This document shows, piece by piece, positions 1 to 13,275 of a stretch of 64,000 bases of DNA. This stretch comes from Nilaparvata lugens. Taxonomy: Eukaryota; Arthropoda; Insecta; Hemiptera; Delphacidae. Made by a program: the position numbers and the translations under genes. Under the pieces are notes generated by a model that was not told the origin of the DNA, searched no databases, and saw only the letters and a program-made list of their open reading frames with translations. The stretch is taken from contig NC_052506.1 of assembly GCF_014356525.2 (NCBI RefSeq), positions 14,258,783 to 14,322,782 of the forward strand, given 5' to 3'. The stretch's first letter is position 1. The number at the start of each line of letters is the position of its first letter.

Positions 1-1098
1 CTCCGTCCGTCAAATCTGAACATGGTCAACTCTTGTAGATGTACTTTTCTGAAGCTGGCCAACATGTTTGCTGGCTTGCTATTGGCTACATCTGATTCTG
101 ATGGATGGAAATTACTGAGATATTGCAATTATTCAAATACTAATGAATTAATAATTATTTTTAAACGAAAATCCAAACTAAACGCTGTAATATAGTGAAT
201 ATAGTAACACCCCATGATACTTAATATCAGTTTTGCTGCTCATATTCAGAGGGTAATTTGCGCTGACTGCCCTTTTTACTTTACCGTCAGGCCGTCAAAA
301 ATTCAGATTACTGTACTTTTATCTGTAATTACTGTACCGATTTTTCTTCATATTCATTATTTCGAGGTGGCCCCCTGGGCCCCCTTCTTATATACGCCCC
401 TGGCACAGACGTTTTGTACAGTCACACATCTATAATAAGTTATAATAATATTTCAAACATGAATTGAATACTCTCGTACAAAGAAATTTACAAATCAGCA
501 TCAATTTTGACAATGTTTGTAATGAACAAAAGAACATTTCAATTCTAATGAGATACATTGAAGCAGCAAGGTTGATCTAAGTATTGAATAATATAGGCCT
601 ACTGTGTAATAAAAGAGTAAAGCAAATATTTTTCAAAATCTTCCTTTATTTTCTATACTATAATAATTTACTAATTAAAAGATTCCGAGAACGAACCTAA
701 TAAATAACTTAAATAAATACTGAATTCAATCATCGCAATAAAAACTTTGAAATTTTTCATTCCGTCCAAAACATAACCCACAAACAGCAAGGAAATTGAT
801 CGTGTTCAAATAATTTGATCGCCCGTTCGGCGGCAGTCAAACTAAAACCAAACCATTGGTTGTCCGTGGTTGAACGTAACTGGTGTTGGTGGAACAAATT
901 ATTGCTGATTTGATCATCGGATAGATTTTAACCATGTTCAAATGCTTTGATTGGTGAAACCGGGCATTACTCTTTATCAGTGAGACCAGTTGTAAACCAA
1001 CTTATCGCTGTTCATCTCTCAAAAAGCATAGCTTGTGTTTTTCATTTCATTTCAATTCATTGTTATGTGAATTCATTTATTTATATGCTCTTCTACAG
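1..1098. other. Non-coding, WDR7 intron or upstream sequence
   Basis: No coding sequence with homology or good composition is visible here. The stretch is AT-rich and ends in a polypyrimidine acceptor (ttctacag, 1091-1098) that opens the first recognisable WDR7 exon. Short open frames are incidental. Confidence 0.6.
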
Positions 1099-1369
1099 GT
1101 TACATGAGTCTTCTTTTGCCGACTTGTCAGCTGCTGAAAATGGATGCTGTGAGGCAAAGCATCCCGAGCTCGTTGGAGGCCGACTTGCCGCGCGAAATGG
1201 TGGAGCTGGAAAGAGCCACTCGCCTCTTCACTGAGCAAACCCACTGGGAGCTCAGCACAACTGTTACCACAAACCATCTTCTAGCCATCATTGCTCTGTC
1301 CAATACCCTTATGTCGATGAACAATGCATCTTTTGTCGCTGAACAGGAGAGAAATCGCAAATTACAAAG
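1099..1369 (+). CDS. WDR7: WDR7 (rabconnectin-3 beta) internal exon
   Basis: This exon encodes about 90 residues including ERATRLFTEQTHWELSTTV and NHLLAIIALSNTLMSMNN, which I recognise as the middle part of WDR7/Rbcn-3B. WDR7 is a WD-repeat protein that works with DMXL1/2 in V-ATPase assembly and acidification of vesicles. The exon opens after a ttctacag acceptor and closes at the donor AAAG|GTAACT, leaving two bases of a codon. The segment lies in the linker between the two WD-repeat blocks of the protein. The reading frame is open throughout. The next exon of the known gene order is not at 1427 (see next entry), so the join to the exon at 2619 is not seen. Confidence 0.8.
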
Positions 1370-1426
1370 GTAACTTGAAAATATTATTCGAAAACTTTTC
1401 TTCGATCTCCACATTTTTTCCTTTAG

Positions 1427-1571
1427 ACCCTCCCAATATCTGAAGCAAGTTACCAAAGATCTAGGGATCCAGAGCTATATCCAAATGAAAAAAGTACAGC
1501 TCTTGACAGAAAACGATGGGAAGCTGCCTACCGATCGAATGATTGAAGCTAAAGAAGAAGACCCTCCCTGA
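1427..1571 (+). CDS. Possible alternative terminal exon after the WDR7 exon
   Basis: After a 57-base intron-like gap (donor at 1370, acceptor tttcctttag ending 1426) the frame of the preceding exon continues for 48 codons and stops with TGA at 1569-1571. The peptide (for example YLKQVTKDLGIQSYIQMKK) is lysine-rich, is not one I recognise, and does not resemble the expected next block of WDR7. It could be an alternative 3' terminal exon giving a short WDR7 isoform, with AATAAA-type signals near 1815 and 1880. It could equally be a chance open stretch. The in-phase splice pair is what supports it. Confidence 0.4.
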
Positions 1572-2618
1572 TTTGTAAAAGTTTTCAACATGAAAGACCT
1601 TGTTATTGTATTTTTATAGTTAGCTCATGATGAGAAGAGAATCTGAACTTAAGAGGAGAATTCATAGTTTATAAATACATTAGTTTGGACTCAAAATTGG
1701 ATAAAAATCATGAAGTGTAAACATAACCTATTTCTGGACAATTTCTATCTAAATTTGGGAAAGGAACAGTTTTGGGCTTTGAGCCTGTTCCTTTCCCAAT
1801 CATTCATAGTTGAGAATAAAGATATAAAAATAAAGATAGAATAAGATAGATAGAATGATTGTGTATGTATCGATGTATAAATAAACTAAATAATATGTTT
1901 TTTATGCTTTAAGAAAGGTAAGTGTTTTTTACAAGTAACTCAGTGTCTGAACTACATCAAAGTTATTTAATAGTGTTTCATCATGGAAAGCAACATCAAA
2001 TAATATGATCTAGCGATATCGAATCTGGCTACTATTCTTCAATATTATCCCAATTATAAAAAAAAATCTAATATATTTGGCCAATTCAATTATTTTACTG
2101 ATGTATAATTCTTAAGTTATAGAATTACTTTTTCAGCGTTGATCAAGAAATTTGAGATGAATTCCGTTACTGATAATAAATTATTGCTTGTTGTACGTCA
2201 ATACTTATTCTATTCGTGACTTTGAAAAAATTTCAAAGCAGTTTATATTAGTGGTTATGTTAATGCTTAGAATAGTCTTGTACTAAAATTATTGATTTTT
2301 AATTGATAGAATCATTTCACTACCGCTTGTTAGTCTTGCCTTAACATGAGATTTTCTTTTAATCTCTGGTTTACTTATTCACGTTAAAAATTCATACTTA
2401 TTGTTTGAATGACTGAAAGGAAAAAAATCGATCTCTTTATATTGTATCCTATTCTTTTGAAGGGATTCAATTCAATTCCGTTTATTTCCACATGAAATTA
2501 CAAATTTGTACAATATACAAATTCACTATTAATATGAATGAATATGGATACTATTAATATGAATGTTACTATTTTCATCAGGACAGTAATTTATCTATTT
2601 CTACTTTGACTGAAATAG
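1572..2618. other. Non-coding, WDR7 intron
   Basis: AT-rich sequence without coding signal. It holds possible polyadenylation signals (near 1815 and 1880) and ends at the acceptor ctgaaatag before the exon at 2619. The WDR7 block that should sit between the exons at 1099 and 2619 was looked for here and not found. Confidence 0.6.
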
Positions 2619-2870
<252 letters not shown>

Positions 2871-3104
2871 TGAGAGTGGATTAATCACAGGTTGTCATGG
2901 TATCAGACTTGATTTTTTCTCATAAAATGATGTATCTTAAATCTTTCGATTTCTTTAAGCCATCGTTCTTACCAACTTCATTCCAGCGTGTAACCTTTTC
3001 AAACTGCTCTATTCATAGAATATTCAGATTAAGATTCCTTTATTCATGTCTTCAACAAAACAAAATTCAACTTACGTTCTAGCGTTCCAAAGAATTACCA
3101 GTAA

Positions 3105-3804
3105 GGCTCAACTCACACTTACGCGACTCAGGTCGAGAAGAGACTTTACTCTATAGTCTGTGTAAAATAAGTTGAGACTTGGCCCTTCATCCGAAGAAAT
3201 TACAAGGTTGCCAATTCGTGTAAAATTGCAACTTTCTCAAATTTCCAATTCAACGTCAGAATTGGATGTCGAAAATTTCATGTTTTCTGCTCGAAATGTC
3301 TCGACATTGACGAACATAATCATTAATTAAAAAATAACTATTGGTGGGATAAAAATGATTCAGAAACCAATAGAAAGGAGACATTCTCCCCGTTAATTTG
3401 ATATCACGCATTACGACACCCCATGATTCTGAGAGAAGTGATATTCAAAACAAAAACAAATTTTCACGTTGTTTCAATTTCATCATAAAAGTTGAATTTC
3501 CTTTTAATCCTTCAACCCTGAAACTTTTTTAGCACTACTAAGATATCGGGGATGATATTCTACATCCAGTTTTGACGTGGAATTGGAAATTTGAAAAAGT
3601 TATAATTTTACACGATTTGGCAACCCTGTAATTTCTTCGGATGAAGAGCCAAGTCACAAATTATTTTACACAGACTATAGTCGAAAGCGGTGACAGTCGC
3701 GGAGACTAGAGTCGACTGGTCTGAGTGTCACCATTTGGAAACACTTGCTCTCGACTAGAGTCGAGTCTCTTCTTGACCTGAGTCGCGTAAATGGGAGTTG
3801 AGCC
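3105..3804. mobile_element. PIF/Harbinger-like MITE with long inverted repeats
   Basis: The ends GGCTCAACT...AGTTGAGCC are flanked on both sides by TAA, the 3-bp target duplication typical of PIF/Harbinger elements. The inverted repeat is long: the left arm runs through acgcgactcaggtcgagaag and on to the aattacaaggttgccaattc region, and the right arm mirrors it. A third of a kilobase on each side can pair. No transposase ORF is present, so it is non-autonomous. It lies in a WDR7 intron, and a relative is at 5064. Confidence 0.75.
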
Positions 3805-3807
3805 TAA

Positions 3808-4768
3808 GAGTAAAATAACATGATGAATCATATACAAACAGTTCTACAATATGCGAATATTGATGTACGTCGTTGATGGAAAATTACTTGAATGTTTAAG
3901 ATAATTTAATTTGAATTTTTCATAGTTCACTTCAGATATTGTTACTGGTGAGATGTTGCTATATCTATCCATAATAAAGCTCTGGGTTGTTTTCAAAAAT
4001 ATCACTTATTTTTTGTATTTTTTTCTCTTTCTCAATTTGCTTTGTGTTAACTGTAAAACTTCCTTATTTCAGCCCAAACAGGTTTTTTTAACCTTCGGGA
4101 CTATTTTTCATAATAATGATTTTCTGTAATGCTCTTTAGGGTATGATTGTAATTTTTTAGTTATCTTGTAATTATTTCCGTAACTATGGTAATTTCATGC
4201 TCTGTATATACTGTAAAAAATGAGAAATAAAGTGATTAGATTGATTGATTGAAAATTACAACCATGTTTTAACACCAATGGTGTCATCTTCAGTGTGAAG
4301 ATCTTCATCTTCAGTGTGATTATAAATTTCTGGTGTTGAAACCTGTTTGTGATTTTTACAATAAATAAGTGATATTTTTGACAACAACCCAGTATTTCAA
4401 TTTTTATATTTGTTGTCCACCATTCAGGTAGCATTCATTCCACAATAAAATTGATTAAAATAATGTATAAAACTCATTCATGAATAAGTGATTTTTAATC
4501 CATTCTAATAATTCGATAATGGAGTGTCAAATTTCACTATATATTGGAAACCTATATAAGTTTAATTGATAAACGAACGTTCTATTTATTGAATCATTGG
4601 AGAGAGGAAGCATTTGTATGTATATTGATAACTTTTTAGAGCGATAAAATGATAATATTCTGTGATAATGAATCATTACAGATAGGAAGCATTTGTGTGT
4701 ATATTGATAAGTTTTTTAGAGAGATGAAATGTTAATATTATCTGTAATAACAATGTTCCGTTTCTTAG
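3808..4768. other. Non-coding, WDR7 intron
   Basis: No gene seen. A stretch near 4200-4250 ends in gattagattgattgattg, like the short 3' tails of insect LINEs, so a LINE 3' end may be buried here. Two near-identical segments (about 4600-4660 and 4680-4740, gaggaagcatttgtatgtat / taggaagcatttgtgtgtat) form a degenerate tandem duplication just before the next exon. Confidence 0.4.
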
Positions 4769-4844
4769 GATGGAAACGGCCATGATAGCAATCCAACGAG
4801 TACACATGAAGAGGAAGACGAGGAGGAGGAAGAAGGAGCTGAAG
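4769..4844 (+). CDS. WDR7: WDR7 internal exon (acidic linker)
   Basis: A small exon between acceptor tttcttag and donor GAAG|GTAAAA. It encodes about 25 residues, first polar (DGNGHDSNPTST) and then a run of Glu/Asp (HEEEDEEEEEGAE). WDR7 proteins have an acidic, poorly conserved linker at this place. The phases fit the exon before (0) and after (1). Confidence 0.8.
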
Positions 4845-5063
4845 GTAAAATTTGGCTGATGCTTTTCAATATGAGACTAGCCCCCTGCAACATGAAATTC
4901 CTCTCGTTTAGTAAAATAAATTTCAACAAAAATTTCCAAAGTCTCATTATTTTTCAATGATTTTCTTAATTCATAAGTAATAAAGTGACTTTGATTTGCT
5001 AAAACTTGATTTAGAAGAAATTTTCCCGTTATTTTGAAATTTTAACAACCGATTTACATCTAA

Positions 5064-5296
5064 GGCTCAACTAACACTTACGCGACTCAGGTCGAGAAGA
5101 GACTCTACTTTAATCGAGAGCATGTGTTTTCAAATGGTGACGTCGCGGAGGACTTGAATCGATGGTCTGAGTGTCACCATTTGCAAACACTTTTTGCGTA
5201 GTTGAGAAGTTGATATTCTGGTAATTATTCAAACACATGCTCTCGACTAGAGTCGAGTCTCTTCTCGACCTGAGTCGCGTAAGGGTGAGTTGAGCA
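5064..5296. mobile_element. PIF/Harbinger-like MITE, short copy
   Basis: Shares its ends and subterminal sequence (acgcgactcaggtcgagaag ... ctcgacctgagtcgcgtaag) with the element at 3105 and again has TAA on both flanks. It is about 230 bp because the middle of the long arms is missing. The last terminal base differs from the other copy. Confidence 0.7.
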
Positions 5297-5399
5297 TAAC
5301 ACATCTCTACTGTTTCTTATTAGAAGTATTCTTAACCCAATCAGCATTAGAGTGCTATATATATATGTATCTTTGCCATAGATTTAATAAATAATTATT

Positions 5400-5595
5400 A
5401 TTAAACGAAAATCCTATTGTTGTAAATCACTCCGAAGACTTCTGCTACTGCAAAATATTGACAGCAGGGCTAACAGCTACATGGAAATTCGATGAGCGCT
5501 ACTATACAAAAATTATTTGCCAGCCCGGGAATCGAACCCGGTATCTTCTAATTGCCAGTCAGGAATGCTTACCCTTACACCAAACTGACAGATTT
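5400..5595 (-). mobile_element. tRNA-derived SINE
   Basis: On the minus strand, 5519-5591 has a perfect pol III B box (GGTTCGATTCC), a matching A box (TGGTGTAAGGG) and tRNA-like acceptor and T stems (CCGGG/CCCGG). The anticodon loop is too long for a working tRNA, and about 120 bp of unrelated tail follow toward 5400. This is the usual make-up of a SINE head. A divergent tRNA gene is the alternative and seems less likely. Confidence 0.65.
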
Positions 5596-5599
5596 AATA

Positions 5600-7093
5600 A
5601 CGTATACGACAGGCAACCGTCGTTAAATAATCTTTTATATGATATTTTATATACTTAATCTGAAATTCATAAGTGTTGAATGTTTGATGCAAAAATAAAC
5701 TTTGAAACAATCACTTCATATCACAAACCTATCGTTATGAACTGGGAAATCATCTCTTAAATTATGTTGCAAACAACAGGGGAAAATATACATTGTATTT
5801 ACCGGATCTATTGTCTTGAGGTCAACAAAAAATGATATTATTACTCTTTATCAATTCATTCCTTTTCAAAATTATGACGCTGTTTTTAGTAAGGTCTATG
5901 AGCTTAGATTTTTCATCATAAGTTTTTATCATTGATCTTTATTGTTATAACCACAATGTTAGTTATCACTTCCATTAATATTCAAGTAATTAATTTCATG
6001 GACTATTCCCAGCTACCGAAGGATATAATACTTTTTAATTAGGCTATGTGCAAATCCCTAGTAATGAAACTTTAACCCAGTATAATCTATCAACTTGAAT
6101 GGATATAGGAAGTGACATTGGATATTATGGCTAGGCATAGCATCTGAAAGGATCTCTTCACCAATAAAAGCCATGAAAATGAATAAATAATACATTTCAA
6201 TAATAGTTATAATGCGTTTTTATAAAGTCTATTATTATGCTTCTAGAATTTTTTTTTGATCCTGCAAAATTATTTTTCTAATATGTGAATATTTTCTATT
6301 TTAGTGATAATAATTTGAAATATTTCCTCTATGCTTGGATTTGAAACATCTAAATTTAAAAATCGACTTTGTAGATTAATATTCAAGGACTACTAATTAA
6401 TTAATAATTACTTTGTAGAATAATTAAGGACTGAACATTTTGTGAAGTGAACAACTACAAGACTTAACCTATTTTGGACTATGTGTAACCTTATCTAAAT
6501 TTTGGAGAGGAATAATACAAGGTTACCTTTTTTCTCCCTATCATTTTGATGATGTATTTATTGTATGAATAAATCAATAAAGAATATAAGATAACTATCA
6601 ATCTTTATTGATGTAATTGATACCAGTAATATTATAGTAATAGTAATTTGATTTACAATTGAATCGATTATCTTCATAAATAAGATGATCGAACTAACAT
6701 GAAATTTTTCAAATAAGTGCAATATTTCTAAAGTTTTTATTCATTGTTATACATTCTGTGATTCATTTAAAGTATTATTTCAACCTTCAAAATTCAAAAA
6801 CTTCAAATCATTATTCCTGGACCAAAAATCAAGTGACGAAGCAGTATGTAATATCATAAACTCAAACTTTGGACAGCATTAACTTTTTATCAAAGTTTTT
6901 GGAGAGAAATAGTACAGGATCAGCCTATTTTTTCCTCCAATGTCATAATTATATTATGATTGTAGTATTTTGTACAATAAATAAATAAAAAATATAACAA
7001 TTAATCTTCATAACATAACAATAATTATTAAACAAAAAATTAACATAACAATCTGACTAGCATAATAACATTGTTTGCTATAATTTTCCACAG
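5600..7093. other. Non-coding, WDR7 intron
   Basis: AT-rich intron sequence. Several stretches (near 6420-6580 and 6830-6970, each with ttggagaggaatagtacaag-like text followed by poly-A signals) look like diverged copies of one dispersed repeat, also seen near 1720 and 47510. No coding sequence seen. Confidence 0.4.
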
Positions 7094-7297
7094 AGCTGTG
7101 CATCAGGAAACCGTCTTCAATGTCCGAGCTGAAGCGCAAGGAGACGACTGCAGTGGTTCTGCTGGGAGTGATAGGAGCCGAATTCGGCCAGGATGTTGGC
7201 GAAGGCACGAAGACTCGACGCTCCGAGGACCAGAGGCGCAAGAGCTCTGTTGTCGAAGGCTTTGGCATCGGAAATAACAATCTGGCTCGACTCACAA
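7094..7297 (+). CDS. WDR7: WDR7 internal exon (VVLLGVIGAEFG block)
   Basis: This exon follows the acceptor ttttccacag and ends at CACAA|GTAAGC. It encodes KRKETTAVVLLGVIGAEFGQ and, further on, VEGFGIGNNNLARLT, a hallmark stretch of WDR7 proteins. The frame is open across the exon and joins the neighbours in phase. It lies in the part of the protein before the C-terminal WD repeats. Confidence 0.92.
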
Positions 7298-7608
7298 GTA
7301 AGCACTCGTTGCACAATATTATATTAATGTGTGTTTGAATATTATTATTCTAAATCCAATTATCAAATCTTCAGTAAAACTAGTCATTCATAGAGTACAT
7401 TCACCTATGCATTCACCTAAGTTGCAAAATGAGAGAAGTATTCAGTTATTAACAAAGGACCTAATCCTAATATACAATATATATTCCTTACCTATATATT
7501 CCAGTATCATTCAAGAAATATGTAGAATGAATAAATTATCACAACTAATATAAATTGATGAAATATTAGCAGGAAAGGAAACAACAGCGAAAACACAAAG
7601 CATCTATT

Positions 7609-7949
7609 AGGGTGGCCACTAATGACAGAACAAGTATACACACATTCTCGTCATGCATGTTGTTCCATCAGCAAAAGGCTTGGAACTAGAACAGCTGTTT
7701 TACAGCAGCTTCTAAAATAAAATAAGCAACCAATAAAAATAAATAAACCACTGGGAAATAGCAGACTAAAATGATACGAAAATAATTCAACCTCAAATAG
7801 AGCAGAGCAGAAAAAATAAAGAATAAAAAATCAAAGATACAAAAAAACTAACCTCAAAAAATTTTGTTCGAAGCCTTTCGCTGATAACTCAACATGTATG
7901 TGTGTGCACACATGGTCAACACACTTGTCCTGTCGTTAGTGGCCACCCT
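7609..7949. mobile_element. MITE with 30-bp terminal inverted repeats
   Basis: The left end agggtggccactaatgacag and the right end ctgtcgttagtggccaccct are near-perfect inverted repeats about 30 bp long and 340 bp apart, inside the intron between two WDR7 exons. No transposase is present. The flanks look like TTA/TAT, so a small target duplication is possible but unclear. Confidence 0.7.
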
Positions 7950-8154
7950 TATTGTTTGTAGATTAATTTCAGTGATGTTTGTAAATTAGTAGCTAGTAAA
8001 GCTCTAACAATAAATCCATGAGCCCAATAATTCTTATTTAATTTACTTGCAAAAGAGGTTGCTTTTTTGTTGGACTATATAAAATATGTAGATTACTCTA
8101 ATTCAAATTAAAATACATTTAATCTTATTCTTCCCCACTCGTTCATACATGTAG

Positions 8155-8484
<330 letters not shown>

Positions 8485-8760
8485 TGATCCATCATTCAAT
8501 TGAATAAAAACTGGGATCTAGTGACTAGCAACTAGTCATTAGATCGAGCTATACAAATAAGATTTACAGTTGACTTGAATCCTAGCATTTGCTCGAAAAT
8601 TACTTTAGAATAACAATTGCCAGCTTTTATTCAATCGACCTAATGTTAAATTCGACATCAGATGGTGAATGGGGCTGTTGAAGTTCTGGTCGGATGTTGG
8701 ACGTGTAGTCGGGCGAGTTGGATCAACTATAGGTTCAACATCCTACTAGCCTTTGTTTAC

Positions 8761-8932
8761 CATCGTCTAGACGAACAAGTCGGAGCGTGAGTTGTGAAAC
8801 GTACCGTCTAGTAGTCCTACTAGTGGTTCTTCAACAAGTTGGACAACATCGTCTAGACGAACAAGTCGGAGCGTGGGTGGTGAAACAATCCGACTAGTAG
8901 TCCTATTAGTGGTTCTTCAACAAGTTGGACAA
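8761..8932. repeat. 86-bp tandem duplication
   Basis: Two adjacent units of 86 bp (8761-8846 and 8847-8932) start catcgtctagacgaacaagt and end aacaagttggacaa. They differ at only a few positions, so the duplication is fairly recent. It is intronic, with no coding potential. Confidence 0.85.
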
Positions 8933-9796
8933 AAAATCGGACAGCGAATGGCCTCTGATACATAGAGCACATCTATGTTCCTATATTGATTCATGAAGCA
9001 TTAGATAGGTAGGGTAACATATTATGCAAATCTGTTTCAAGCTCGGTATGTTGATTTGAATTGAAAAAATCTTCATTAATGATTAGTCCAAATACATTGA
9101 ATAGTGTTGAAGAGCTAGAAATAATAAAGTATTACCTTTATTTCAAGAAAATGTACATAGGCCTAAATAAACGTAGACAAATTTACAGGTTAGTATCCAA
9201 AAATCGAAATATTGTAGTAAGCACATTGATAATCTCAGTAAATATTCTTTCAGTTTTATTAAACGTTACTTCAAATTAGCCGATTGTGTGGTGGTCCCAG
9301 TGAAATCCGAAAACGTAAGATGAACGGCGCTAATCACGATGAAACTGTTGATAATTTATTACTATGATTCGTGAAAATATCCAATTTTAGCAATAAAACA
9401 TTGAAACCGGGACATTACAGACTATTTTCGGAACCCGCGGGACGGCCAAACAAGTGGTCTTGTTTGGTCCACGGGACCACGGATCCACGGTCTTGTTGTT
9501 CACGGGATTGTCCCGGCCAAAACGGGACCTATAGCCAGCCAGCCTGTGTATAGTGTCAAAATATGGCTGAAAAACTTCTAATTTTAGAGCTAGGATGTCA
9601 AACATTTCCGGGGGGAGGGACCCCCGGACCCAAATTGTTTATGAATACAGATCGTTTTAAAATAACTTTTTATAAATTAATATATTCTACTTGGTTCATT
9701 TATTTGTAATTTTTGTTTTTATAGCAAATGAATTATTTCGAACTTATGGAGTATATTCGATGAATGCAAGTTGAGATGCAATAAATTGATTGTTGA

Positions 9797-11339
<1,543 letters not shown>

Positions 11340-11343
11340 TTAA

Positions 11344-11839
11344 CCTTCCGGTAGTCGCGCCCAACTCAATCACACGAGCAGTCGCGTGTTGTATTTTTTA
11401 CAACATCCAATTTTCCAAGTGTTATGTACTCTGTTTACTGTCAAAACATATTAATTAATATATATTGTATAATTAATTTTTCCATCTTCTTGGATTATTT
11501 TACGCCTATTAACATTTGGATGATTACCATTTCATAGCCCAATACGGTACATCAAGCAAAGCCATAAATTCTGTGTCATTGGTTCGTTTACAGTCCCTGT
11601 ATACAGTCTTTCCCCTATTCTTATGCACAGTGCAACTTATGCACTGTCGTGACTAAATGGCACCTAAAGACTGAACCATTGCTCGGTTGGTACTGCAACT
11701 CAGTGGAGTGATGGGGGGAAAGCTTTGGAATGCATAGGTGACAGTTAATAGTTTTGTAATAGTAATAGTTTGTAACAGTTTTGTGCAGCAAAAAAGCTGA
11801 CACTGTTGTACTTTTTACAACAGCGCGACTGCCGGAAGG
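11344..11839. mobile_element. piggyBac-like MITE with TTAA duplication
   Basis: The ends CCTTCCGGTAGTCGCGC and GCGCGACTGCCGGAAGG are inverted repeats. Each is flanked by TTAA (11340-11343 and 11840-11843), the fixed target site of piggyBac transposons. Next to each end lies a mirrored ttgtattttttacaac / ttgtactttttacaac motif. The 496-bp interior has no transposase, so this is a non-autonomous copy. Confidence 0.8.
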
Positions 11840-11923
11840 TTAAACTAAGGACCGTTTACACAGTCAAAGCTTGAACTGAATTTAATCAGCTGATTGCTTA
11901 AACTCAAAACGGACCACATTAAC

Positions 11924-12023
11924 NNNNNNNNNNNNNNNNNNNNNNNNNNNNNNNNNNNNNNNNNNNNNNNNNNNNNNNNNNNNNNNNNNNNNNNNNNNNN
12001 NNNNNNNNNNNNNNNNNNNNNNN
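11924..12023. other. Assembly gap, 100 N
   Basis: A run of exactly 100 N, the usual placeholder for a gap of unknown size. It lies directly against the terminal repeat of the mariner-like remnant. Confidence 0.99.
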
Positions 12024-12603
12024 AAAGAATACCACAACTTTGAAAATCTGTATTTAATCAAGGAAACATAATAGAAACTTGGGTTATAAATCAAAATGAA
12101 GAGTATTAAAATAAATTTTCCTCACTAGAAAACAAGTTCACAAATGTTCAATGTGACCCCCTCCAGACACTCGAGTGATATCAATACGATACTCTAACTC
12201 GTTGCACACCACAGTAGCATATCGGGCGTAACAGTTTGTATAGCTGCTGTTATTCTTGTTTGAGCTCCTCAATGTTAGCTGGTAGAGGAGGTCGATACAC
12301 TTCATCTTTAACGTACCCCCATAGAAAAAAATCGCAGGGGTGAGGTGAGGGCTTGTTGGAGGCCAGTGATGAAGTGCTCTGTCTCGAGCTGCTTGGCGGC
12401 GATCCATTGCTTCGGATAGTTTTCATTCAAATAGGCACGGACAGATGAGTGAGTGTCAATGGAGTAGTGCTCCATCCTGCTGGAATATGCAACTAAAAAA
12501 ACTTTAGAGCTTCCTCGAATCGATGACGGATAGTGCTCCACTTTCCGTTTATTCTTTGCAGAGATCAATTTTCAAAGTTGTGGTATTCTTTTTGAATCAC
12601 GGT
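12024..12603 (-). mobile_element. Mariner/IS630-like transposon remnant
   Basis: The segment is bounded by inverted repeats aaagaataccacaactttga (left) and tcaaagttgtggtattcttt (right). On the minus strand an interrupted frame reads HHWPPTSPHLTPAIFF, which matches the (W)PP.SPDLTP.DFF block near the third catalytic residue of mariner/Tc1-type transposases. At most the C-terminal third of a transposase remains, with stops and frameshifts, so it is inactive. The left end touches the N gap. Confidence 0.65.
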
Positions 12604-12889
12604 GCATAGCTTTCTATATTTATATTCTATAGCTTCTATAGCTATTTTATATATTCAATCTTTTCAATACTACAGCTTTTTAGTATAAATACTAATGAGC
12701 AAATTTTTTCTATCCTAACATACTACTTGATAAATGAAACCGCGAATTTCTCATTAGAAGCTCTTACTGTTTTTGTTGAATTAATAAGTACACCTATTGA
12801 CTGCACTAAAAGTTAGATTTCACGCAATCACTGCTCTGCTCTTTCACTGGACACTACTTGAACAAGCACTACACTAGTCCCAACGGATT

Positions 12890-13275
12890 CCTCCTTTTGG
12901 ATTCCTAGCAGCTGGATCGCCCCTCTTGCCTCTCCGCACCCTCTAGACATCAGGTCAACAGGCAGGTCCCCATGAAAATCGCTGTTCCTGGCATACTAAG
13001 GAGAATCCACATTGTTCCTCATCACCTTGTTTTGGAATCGTTGTATGACATTGATGTTGCTGTCTTTGGTACACCCCCAAATTTGTAAACCATACATCCA
13101 TACTGGCTTCAATATCTGAGTACTTTGTTTCGGATTGGAAAGTTGGAGTATCTTCCGCTCAGCCAATAAAGCTTCTTTTCAAGATCTCTCTTCTCGGCAT
13201 GAGCCTTCAGCGAAGCTTCACGTACAAGGTCATACCCAGATACTTTGCATCGTTAGCAACTTGGTTGTACCATAT
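12890..13275 (-). mobile_element. Jockey-like LINE fragment, reverse transcriptase C-terminus
   Basis: In three minus-strand frames one can read KYLGMTL, then EKKLYWLSGRYSNFPIRNK, then LKPVWMYGLQIWGCTKDSN and VIQRFQNKVMRN. This is the order found at the C-terminus of jockey-clade reverse transcriptases. Frameshifts and stops separate the pieces. It is a dead 5'-truncated fragment. Confidence 0.75.

Noticed and set aside
5519..5591. Functional tRNA gene on the minus strand
   Set aside because: Pol III boxes and acceptor and T stems are good, but the anticodon stem-loop is mis-sized and a SINE-like tail follows.
8761..8932. CRISPR-like direct repeats
   Set aside because: Only two adjacent units without spacers, in a eukaryotic intron; a simple tandem duplication.
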